Shown here in pieces: positions 58,301-64,000 of a DNA stretch of 64,000 bases. The notes below the pieces were generated by a model that saw only the letters and a program-made list of their open reading frames with translations, searched no databases and was not told where the DNA came from. Position numbers and translations under genes: made by a program. How positions within the stretch are numbered: the first letter of the stretch is position 1; each line of letters opens with the position of its first letter. The stretch is taken from the NCBI GenBank assembly GCA_036023115.1, contig JAYKKT010000059.1, forward strand, positions 4,254,001-4,318,000, in the 5' to 3' direction. Source of the stretch: Brasenia schreberi. Its lineage: Eukaryota > Streptophyta > Magnoliopsida > Nymphaeales > Cabombaceae.

Positions 58301-61300
58301 TCATCAATGTTCAAAATTGGTTCCTTTAAGGTTCGATCGATGTAATCCCAAAAATCTTTTGACAAAAAATACTTTTTCATGGTCCTAGCCCAACTTTGGT
58401 AGCATTTCGAGTCTAGGATACATCTATCTAAACGACTCATTTTTACCTTCTATTTTGTGCAAAATCAAGAATTATGAACTAACCTCAAGTTTGGTGAAAT
58501 TTTTTAAATTTTGCATCGGTGGCATGCTTTCCAATGCACTCGATTTCTTCAATCCGAGGCTCTGATACAATGTAAGTATTCGTCAATAAACGAAGGTTGA
58601 TATTACATGAATCAAGTTCACCAAGTCGCCAAGAGTCAAATGGCATTCAATCACGAATGCCGATCTTCAAGAATAACCAACGAGAGCGGAAGCACATACA
58701 AAACAAGTAAAAAAGCAGTGCTAGATTGCATACTTTTATTTGAATGACCTATTTATAGGCATTACATATGTGAAAGAACGGAGCAAAAGGGAGAAGAGAA
58801 GAGACTAGTGCTGCTCAATGGCTAATGGCTAGGGCCAACATGGCCCTGGCCCTGATCCTTCTATTAAACAAGAACTGCACGGGCCCTAATGGCCCGTGCC
58901 CCTATTACATTAACAATCCTAATGCCTCTTTACCGACATGTCCATTTAAGTCTCCTCCTAAACAAATCATCTCCCTTTGTGGAATCTTTTGAATCACCTT
59001 ATCTAACTCTTCCCAAAAAGTTGTCTTTAATTCTTTATACTATCTTCTAGTCCTACTTGGGGTGCATAAGCACAAACTATATTCAAAACCTCTGCTCCTA
59101 ACACTAATTTCAACGTCATGATTCGGTCACCATATCATTGTATGTCTACTACACTATCATTTAAATCTTTATTTATGATAATACCAACTCCGTTTTGAGC
59201 CTTTTCTTTACCTGAGTACCATAATTTAAAACTTGTATCCTCTATCTCCTTTGCTTTTTCTCCAACCCATTTTGTCTCTTGTAAATATAGAATATAAATC
59301 TTTCTCCGAATCATAGTATCTACCACCCCTATGAGCTGACCAGATAATGTTCCGATATTCCTAGAACTAATATGAATCTTATTATCTAAGACTAGCTTCC
59401 TTACTCCCGCATGCGTCCATATTCAAAATGCGGAGACCCTCTCTGAAAATTATTCACTACATTCGGGCAACAATGTAGCGGGACTAACTTCTTTAGCCAC
59501 ACCCATCCATGATGTAGGAACCCTCTCTACAATTGATTCACTACATTCGGGCGAAAATATAGTGGCCCTTGCTTACTTACTACTCCATTCGGGCTCTGCC
59601 GCACGTCGCTAGCCAGGGACGCCCCAAAGCAATACTCATAATTTTTGTAATTCATGTTATAAAATCCGACGAAGTTTTACGTTGGCTGCCAGAAGCCTAA
59701 CACAACCCTCCTCCTTTACCCGGGCTTGGGACCGGCAATGCAAGGGTGATCCCTTATAGGAAAAAATAGCAAGGAAATAAAATAAACAATTGCAATCGTG
59801 AAAGGGATAGTGTTGACCATGTTTTGACATAAACATGAGTGTCCATGAAGTGCAGAGGTATTTTGTCTTGCTTTCACGTAAACATGGATAGACATATGCT
59901 AAAATGAAACCCCACATCTTGCTGCAGAACTCAGCTTCTAAACAAAATAATGCAATAATATCTTGTCTTACCACATTCGTGCTTAAACCATGCAAAAACA
60001 ATGTCCATATGACCAATCATCCTTGGAAACATCTTTGATAATGGACTTTAGGAAATAAATCATAAGTTTCTATGGAAACAAAACAAAAAGAAGGAAAATG
60101 TGATTCTTAAAGTTGGGCAAGATAGTGAACCAAACTTTATCCATGTAAAATCATAAAAAGAAGAAAACTAGAATAATAATTGGTTACAGCAATCTGTTAA
60201 AAAGTTCAAGTGTTATGATCACAAACATGCAGTGGTCCACTACATAATGCTCCAATCTTGAATCTGCTCCAACAGTTAATCAAAATCAGAGGGTAGTACA
60301 GGAATCATTCCTGTATGTAGATACCTCAGTGTTTCTATCTCTTTGAAGAGAAACGATTTTAATCTCAGTTTGAACAGAACCATCCGATATGCCTTGATTT
60401 GATTTGAGCATGTACCACCTTTACTTGAAGGTGGTTGATATAATTAACATTGCATGTCTTTTAAATCTATACAAGTGAAGTGTTATTTGTATCGCATCGT
60501 ATCGCACGATACGACACACACTGGTGTATCACATAGATGAAGTTATCGGGTCTATTACACGATACAGGCGATACGGCCAACGGGCCAAGGACCTTTATAA
60601 AAGGTCCCTGACCAAACAGAAACCTACATTTCGGCGGGTTTCTGACAATTATTGGAGTCTCTTGAAAGCTCCCAAGGTGCTCTATGGCGTCTTTGCAAGA
60701 CTCTCAACTTGGGTTGTAGTATACATTTTGAGTTTTAGATAATGCAACTAACTATAAAGCAGTTGGAAAAGAGTTAGCAAATACTTATGGGATTTTCTGT
60801 TGGACACCATGTGCAACCCATTGTTTAAATTTACCCTTGAGGATATTGGTGAGATGGATGAGATAAAGGCAACAATTGAGTGTGGACAAGATATCACCAA
60901 ATTTATTTACAACCATGCTTTTGTATTATGTATGGTGAGGAGATTCAGAGCTCCTTCGTACAACTGCAACTCGGCTTGCAACTAATTTCTTACTTATACG
61001 GAGTATCGTGAAACAAAAGCAAGCCTTGAAAGGAATGTTCTCTTCAGATGAGTAACAATAATTTGTAGAGTTGCCTCAAAATAGAAGAAACATAAACTAA
61101 ATGAGGTGACAGTCTTTAGGAGTACATTTTGGAACTCCTGTGTAAGACTATTGAGGATTACATGTCCTTATGTGAAAGTTTTAAGATTGACTGATAAAGA
61201 GGAGAAATTGTCTATGGGCTATCTTTATGAAACCATGGATAGGGCAAAAGAAGTCATTAGAAGTAATTTCAATGGAAGAAAGATGTATTATGTGCCCGTG

Positions 61301-62689
61301 TGGAACAATAGATAACAGATAGAAAAAACAATTGCATCCGCCTATTAATGCAGCAACTTATTACCTGAACTCAGCATTAAGATATTCAGTGCAACAAGTT
61401 ATGAAAGGAATTTGAGTGTCTTTGAACACGTCCACACAAAAAAGTGCAACAGGTTGGAACATAAGCGACTCAATGACTTAGTTTTTATCTGTTTTAACAT
61501 GCGGCTCTGATAGAGGTAATCTTGTATTAGTTACTACTTAAAGATTCAATTCAATATTTATTTTACTTAAATTGTTAATGTTATTTACTAATTCTTATAT
61601 TTCTTTCTTGCATGCAATTAAAAAAATTAAATAAGGAAGAAAACCAATTTAATCCAATAAGTTTGGATAAATTTGATATATTAGAGGAGTGGATTATGGA
61701 AGATAATGAAGCAAATGCACTCTTAAGTCTTAACCGAAGAAGACATTCCATGGATTAATTTGGAAGGAGTGCAACAAAAATATCATAAGGAGATAAAGAT
61801 TTTGATTTTTAAGCAGAAGGTGCTGACGATCTTCAGAAAGGAGAAGATGAAGATTATTTACTTGATTATCCTAATTACAATGTGGAAATGTATTTTTTTC
61901 CAAGTATGAAAGTTATATTTTTTTCAAAGGATGTCATGTACTGCTTCAAAATACATAATTCTTTTTTCAATTATTGAATGGTGAATGATGAATATGTACT
62001 ACAATTTTGCATTATATGAATTATTTGCAATTATCATATTTTTTTGATTTTTTTGGATTCTTACTAATTTTTTAGTATTAAATTACGATACGGAGTACCG
62101 TATCGTATCGTGGACCAAAACGATACAAGATACGATATGTCATGGTGCCCCTTATGGATCTATACAAGAGATCACAAGATTCAAAAGGCACACTTGCTCC
62201 CCGCATGAAGTGGATCACTGATCCACTAAGCAGAAGAAACACATGCTTACATGATTTCTTTATCAATAGCATCTTTCACATCTGATTGCTACGGTAGTAA
62301 CTTGCAGAATAAGAAGCTATCAAAACCAAAACTCAGATGCTCACCTATAAGGGTCCTTACAAGCTGAATGAACTTCAGCTTCAATTGTCATAAGATCCAA
62401 GAACTTGTCCATCTCAATATTTTGAACTAGGATTTTCTTGGCCTGAAGTCAGCAAAAAGAATTTAAAACCAGCTATTTAACTAGATAACTATCCCACCAG
62501 CATTAAGCACATTAAATAAATATGACTAAAAATGAATACTTGAACAATTGCCCCGACCAATGTTTTTGATAGAGTTGTTACCTCATCAAGTTCCTTTTCA
62601 TGCTCTTTACAAAGACCACTGATTCTTCTCTGTATCTCAGCATACTCATGAGGATTTGTGTACATAAATGATAAGTTTTCTAGCTCTGA
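37379..62689 (-). CDS. RSH1: RSH1, plastid RelA/SpoT homologue, C-terminal 572 residues, 5' partial
   Basis: Fifteen exons, all GT-AG and in phase: 62689-62582, 62442-62345, 45774-45714, 45585-45523, 45442-45386, 45298-45197, 44368-44210, 44123-43992, 43903-43817, 43744-43673, 39587-39501, 39417-38964, 38636-38575, 38484-38416 and 37486-37379 (stop TAA). They encode the end of the HD-linked region (SELENLSFMYTNPHEY), the synthetase-like domain (QIAQLRIVIKPKP, DYIATPKPNGYQSLHT, LEVQIRGEEM), a TGS domain (VFVFTPKGEIKNLPSGATVV to VEIITYN) and a C-terminal ACT domain (QWLCVVSVNQGGMMAEVTSA, DRGRGIGVMLFHIEG, GWSAGCSW). RSH1 controls (p)ppGpp in plastids. The Gly of the synthetase GRxKxxYSIY motif is Ser here (SACKDPYSIY), as in Arabidopsis RSH1, which hydrolyses but does not make (p)ppGpp. 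About 310 N-terminal residues, including the HD domain and transit peptide, should lie beyond 64000. Introns of about 16.6 kb and 4.1 kb are swollen by transposons. Confidence 0.95.
39752..43311 (-). mobile_element. Copia retrotransposon remnant in an RSH1 intron
   Basis: Lies in the intron between exons 43673 and 39587, on the same strand as RSH1. From 5' to 3' on the minus strand: a gag zinc knuckle at about 43160-43210 (CSHCGKTNHIKEQC), an RT start (KWVYIVKYMVHKSLERYKAK, 42560-42640), the RT YVDD box (LLIVYVDDIIVTGDD, near 40950), RNase H (FHEIIKHFEIDYHFI, near 40190), a polypurine tract (40036-40054) and a 3' LTR beginning TGTTGAGAAATATTATG at 40035. The outer LTR end near 39752 is approximate. 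No matching 5' LTR is present, so the element is truncated at 43311, where an LTR of opposite orientation begins. An RTE element interrupts it at 41222-42442. Confidence 0.8.
41222..42442 (+). mobile_element. 5'-truncated RTE element inserted in the Copia remnant
   Basis: Matches the RTE family from about 53752 of the intact copy to its 3' end, followed by (TTG)n at 42429-42442. Imperfect 12-bp target duplications flank it: TAGCTGCCACAT at 41210-41221 and TAGCTGCCATAT at 42443-42454. It encodes the last RT motifs (HQGSTLSPYLFIL) and the C-terminal region. The catalytic FADD box reads FQDN, and a 129-bp in-frame tandem duplication (41452-41580 and 41581-41709) repeats this box. The TAG codon after KLEL is shared with the other young copies. 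Confidence 0.9.
43312..43611 (+). repeat. Truncated or solo Copia-type LTR, plus orientation
   Basis: Starts TGTTAACTTATAATAG right after a polypurine-like AGTTTGAGGAGGG (43299-43311) and contains a promoter-like CTATAAATAAAGG at about 43455. The polypurine tract shows it is a 3' LTR on the plus strand, opposite to the adjoining Copia remnant. Its layout (TGTTA start, GGCCA-rich part, CT run, TATAAATA) resembles the LTRs of the Copia at 50774-58915. The right end is a guess. Confidence 0.6.
46210..46228. repeat. Left target-site duplication of the minus-strand RTE
   Basis: TTATAGGAAAAAATAGCAA occurs here and at 59754-59772, exactly at the two ends of the minus-strand RTE with its nested insertions. 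The 19-bp perfect match shows that both ends belong to one insertion event. Confidence 0.95.
47381..49482 (+). mobile_element. Non-autonomous hAT-type DNA transposon, 2102 bp
   Basis: Terminal inverted repeats are 17 bp (CTATGTTATCAATAGCG at 47381 and its complement ending at 49482). The flanking 8-bp duplication is ATCACTTC (47373-47380) and ATCGCTTC (49483-49490); 8 bp is diagnostic of hAT elements. The ends are packed with CGCTA/TAGCG words: 13 within 47390-47560 and 7 in one orientation within 49400-49470. Inside is a GC-rich leader with an internal repeat (GCCTCTCGCCGCCACCATCT at about 47690 and 47725), a 94-bp tandem duplication near 48078-48240 and the N-terminal part of a transposase. 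The catalytic C-terminal part is absent. Confidence 0.9.
48647..49376 (+). pseudogene. hAT transposase N-terminal fragment with BED-type zinc finger
   Basis: Opens with MESSTSASACSQSGNGSGSC, then needs a frame change near 48800 to enter VFCTLCSHISTNRITRYKDH, a BED-like zinc finger (CxxC, later H and AAC) that in hAT transposases binds subterminal repeats. It continues through a serine-rich linker, RQATLENRYKKEERERVC and FNAVRSPSFQAMVNDIG, the start of the DUF659-type region, and stops in a TA microsatellite at 49358-49376. The RNase H-like catalytic residues and the C-terminal dimerisation region are missing. Confidence 0.8.
50774..51143 (-). repeat. 3' LTR of the nested Copia
   Basis: 370 bp, preceded in the element's direction by the polypurine tract AGTTTGAGGGGGGGGGG (about 51144-51161). 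It shares with the 5' LTR the ends, the AGTCAAATGGCATTCAATCA block and the CCTATTTATAGGCATTACAT block with a TATA-like core. The outermost base pair is mutated (TCTAAG here, TGTAAG in the partner). Confidence 0.95.
51586..54870 (+). mobile_element. Full-length RTE retrotransposon inserted in the Copia element
   Basis: 3285 bp, flanked by the 13-bp perfect duplication TAGAGTGTTTATC (51573-51585 and 54871-54883), ending in (TTGT)n-like sequence. One reading frame spans 51752-54829: APE-type endonuclease (IRIGSWNIGTLSDK, LCLQETKW, GGDLNGHVG, TQIDYFICRK), lysine-rich linker and reverse transcriptase (FGFMPGRSIIEAIHLL, FIDLEKAYDRIP, LHQGSTLSPYLF, FADDIVLVEESK), then a C-terminal region (MLRWMSGHTRKDRIHNEV). 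Interruptions: TGA at 52220 after VVDIQ, a 2-base loss near 52500 with a compensating 1-base loss near 52619, and TAG at 54119 after KLEL. Both stops recur in other copies. It is the youngest layer of the stack. GCCCGAATGTAGT occurs three times near its 5' end. Confidence 0.95.
52691..54121 (+). pseudogene. RTE reverse transcriptase, 476-residue open block
   Basis: Longest open block in the window. It holds the linker and the full set of RT motifs, including NYRGIKLMSHTMKLWERII and the catalytic FADD. The C-terminal RTE region continues in the same frame (54122-54829) after a single TAG. The upstream endonuclease is in the same frame behind a TGA and a pair of compensating frameshifts. By its motifs the RT domain itself could still fold; the element as a whole is interrupted. 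Confidence 0.9.
58549..58570 (-). other. Primer binding site of the Copia element
   Basis: Immediately inside the 5' LTR, the minus strand reads TTGTATCAGAGCCTCGG. TATCAGAGCC is the classical initiator-methionine tRNA primer site of plant Copia elements (TGGTATCAGAGC), here with the second base changed. Confidence 0.85.
58571..58915 (-). repeat. 5' LTR of the nested Copia
   Basis: 345 bp, starting TGTTAATG and ending ATTACTTACA-like (TGTAAG on the plus strand) when read in the element's direction. It lacks about 25 bp present in the 3' LTR around 51020-51050 (GGCCGGCCAGCACTAGCC). Confidence 0.95.
59754..59772. repeat. Right target-site duplication of the minus-strand RTE
   Basis: Second copy of TTATAGGAAAAAATAGCAA (see 46210-46228), directly after the RTE 5' end (GGGATCACCC on the minus strand). 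Confidence 0.95.
59773..60464. other. RSH1 intron sequence without recognised features
   Basis: AT-rich intronic DNA between the RTE and the hAT-like remnant. The 119-residue minus-strand frame ending at 59657 mostly lies across the RTE end and has no meaning of its own. Confidence 0.6.
60465..62168 (+). mobile_element. hAT-type transposon remnant with CGATAC-rich ends
   Basis: ATCTATACAAG occurs at 60465-60475 and 62158-62168, so an 8-bp duplication is contained in an 11-bp direct repeat. Both ends carry clusters of CGATA/TATCG words (six within 60490-60580, five within 62085-62140). The termini themselves do not form a clean inverted repeat. The interior encodes the C-terminal half of a hAT transposase. 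It sits in the same RSH1 intron as the nested stack, 0.7 kb right of the RTE end and 176 bp left of the 62442-62345 exon. Confidence 0.75.
60731..61510 (+). pseudogene. hAT transposase C-terminal fragment
   Basis: Broken plus-strand frames read DNATNYKAVGKELANTYG, WTPCATHCLNL (conserved CAxHCL-type motif), LEDIGEMDEIK and TIECGQDITKFIYNH. After frame changes follow LATNFLLIRSIVKQKQALK, TVFRSTFWNSCVRLL, VLRLTDKEEKLSMGYLYETM, and finally the dimerisation-type ATSYERNLSVFEHVHTKKCN. The N-terminal zinc finger is absent, so it is complementary to the fragment at 48647-49376, though diverged from that family at the DNA ends. Confidence 0.8.
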
Positions 62690-64000
62690 CTGCCACAACA
62701 AATTATACGTAATGCTAGCTTGAGTAGGAAAACATATAAGCAGAAACAGATAATATTAGCAATCAAAATTGAAGTGACATAGGAAATGCACATATAACCT
62801 AAAAGCCATCAACAGCACCAGTTTTCATGGTTTCTCATCAAATTACAGGAATCTGCAAAAAAAAAATCACCACTTTCCATGTGGAAAGAGGAATGGCCAC
62901 AACATGTTTTCCTACAGATACCTAAATGACAATCAGAACACCTAAAGTTACTAAAAGCTTTGGATCAAAAAGAACTTAAGCTAGGCGCCAAACAAGATAT
63001 AAAGACTTCTTGTCCTGCATAAGTTATAAATACTTTCTCCAATCACCTTTCTGCTTGCCGTTAATATGGAAAGAGATCATTCATCCAAGTTCCAGATTAG
63101 ATTCACACTTAAATGAATGGGGGGAGAGACGGTAAAAAATCACCCAAGGAACACATGGAAAGGAAGTTCGTGCAAATCAGTGATCAGAAAAGGTTGATCA
63201 AACATAACATGAAAGAAATAAAAGAAGAACATATTCTCAATTGACAATGAACGATACTACTCCATGCATCATGTTCCAAATAAAACAGGGGAGTATATTA
63301 AGAATGTACAAATGATAAATAGCAATCGTCTTGCCCTATTTGAAAGTTTTTCAGCCACAAGGTTAGCTACTGCAATAAACTCGACTCCTAAAAATCTCAG
63401 TCCAGGAACAAATTCGTTAATTTCAAAAGCTCCACCATTACTTTAATGTTGACAAAAGTACAACTTATAAAGCTACAGTAAGAAAAACGGGGCCAAAATA
63501 ATCCCAACTGTTCTAGCCAGAAGCATGGTAATCAACAACCGAGGCTGTTCCTTTTACTTGAGAAACAATGCCATTCATGGGAAAGATAAATCATGTCATG
63601 CAATAAGACAAAAATTATTCCCTTTTGGTGATTAGAAAGGGTTGATCAAGCATGTCATTCTGGGAAGTAATTTTTGTTGGAAGGATAAACCATATGAGCG
63701 GATTCCTTCTCTTTGAGCTGATTATAAATCTTGTAACCTGGTAGGCATCTGCCTAAACCATCTTGCCAATCCAAAGAAAAGAAAAAGGAACAAGCAGAAC
63801 ATACTCTCAACCCATAAGCACCAACAACCCCCTCCCTCAACTTCCAAAACTTGACCAACATATTGATTGCACATGAATGGCCAGAGAGTTCGTTTTGGAT
63901 TCTCATTATAGGCTCCGGTAGTTGATATCATTTAACAAGATCTCATTATGAACATTATGAGATGAATAAAGGAAAAGAAATTTTAGTATCTAAGGGATCC
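62690..64000. other. RSH1 intron and upstream region without a recognised exon
   Basis: Upstream of the first visible RSH1 exon (minus strand). No further exon with RSH1 similarity was found up to the window edge; the HD-domain exons should lie beyond 64000. Short open frames at 63264 (+) and 63655-63931 (-) have no recognisable protein. Confidence 0.55.

Larger units (their letters stand above)
50774..58915 (-). mobile_element. Complete Copia LTR retrotransposon carrying an RTE insertion
   Basis: Both LTRs, PBS and polypurine tract are present. The 5-bp duplication ATCCT flanks it at 50769-50773 and 58916-58920. Without the internal RTE it is about 4.84 kb. Minus-strand coding order: gag (58440-57739), gag zinc knuckle (CYYCKENGHIKTMC, about 57650), protease (WFLDSCASYHMT, about 57470), integrase (RSDSGGEYMS and VFLGYGIDKKGYRCF, 56803-56297), RT (RLVAKGYVQEYGIDYDETFA and LLYVDDMIITGS, 55912-54884) and RNase H (KAEYRTMA, CDNKSAMYIA, FHERTKHIEMDCHF, 51547-51161). 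Scattered stops and frameshifts make it non-coding today. RNase H is split by the RTE at DVNDKHS. It sits in the sense orientation in an RSH1 intron, inside the minus-strand RTE. Confidence 0.95.
46229..59753 (-). mobile_element. Full-length RTE retrotransposon interrupted by a hAT and a Copia element
   Basis: Pieces 59753-58916 (5' end, endonuclease), 50773-49483 (endonuclease end, linker, RT start) and 47380-46229 (RT end, C-terminus, (TTTG)n-like tail) join to about 3.27 kb, the same size as the plus-strand copy. The first gap is the Copia (5-bp duplication ATCCT), the second the hAT (8-bp duplication). Motifs include a CLQETKWVGEK endonuclease segment at 59280, FADDIVLVEESK at 47030 and MKMLRWMSGHTRKDRI at 46580. 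It shares the TGA after VVDIQ (59155) and the TAG after KLEL (46980) with the plus copy, but lacks that copy's frameshifts near 52500 and 52619. It lies inside an RSH1 intron in the sense orientation. Confidence 0.95.

Noticed and set aside
63655..63931. Minus-strand frames near the right edge considered as an RSH1 exon
   Set aside because: Sequence does not resemble the HD domain or its linker and no splice junction in matching phase was evident.

Overview
The window is nuclear DNA of a flowering plant. Evidence: spliced genes with GT-AG introns, two plant-specific ERF transcription factors carrying the MCGG N-terminus of group VII, a plastid-type RelA/SpoT homologue, many AG and AT microsatellites, and Copia, Gypsy, RTE and hAT elements typical of plant intergenic DNA. 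I cannot place the species from sequence alone.

Layout. (1) 398-3093 (+): last four exons of a GRDP/DUF1399-like protein; its 5' part is off the left edge. (2) 4.3-6.2 kb: badly decayed RTE non-LTR element, then AT-rich repeats. (3) 8593-9610 (-): ERF-VII gene 1, with the MCGGAII start on its own first exon. (4) 9.8-14.1 kb: microsatellite-rich DNA with no gene seen. (5) about 14.17-23.45 kb (+): Gypsy LTR retrotransposon with both LTRs and gag, RNase H and integrase traces, but no reverse transcriptase seen. (6) 23719-24698 (-): ERF-VII gene 2, whose only intron is mostly a TA/GA microsatellite. (7) 25-33.3 kb: RTE fragments, a degenerate repeat array and a Copia integrase fragment. (8) 33.4-35.9 kb (+): a conserved 78-residue protein with one membrane segment. 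(9) 37379-62689 and beyond (-): the last 15 exons (572 codons) of RSH1, the plastid (p)ppGpp enzyme, with synthetase, TGS and ACT regions; the N-terminal HD hydrolase is off the right edge.

The most striking structure is the RSH1 intron between 62345 and 45774, about 16.6 kb. It holds a datable stack: a full-length RTE (-), flanked by a 19-bp target duplication, was hit by a hAT element (17-bp inverted ends, 8-bp duplication) and by a complete Copia element (LTR pair, PBS, polypurine tract, 5-bp duplication). The Copia was in turn hit by a second full-length RTE (+, 13-bp duplication). A second hAT-like remnant lies between this stack and the upstream exon. All visible RSH1 exons stay in frame with consensus splice sites, so the gene looks intact despite the load. 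RTE copies share the same in-frame stop codons, pointing to a subfamily that was mobilised although its reading frame was already interrupted.
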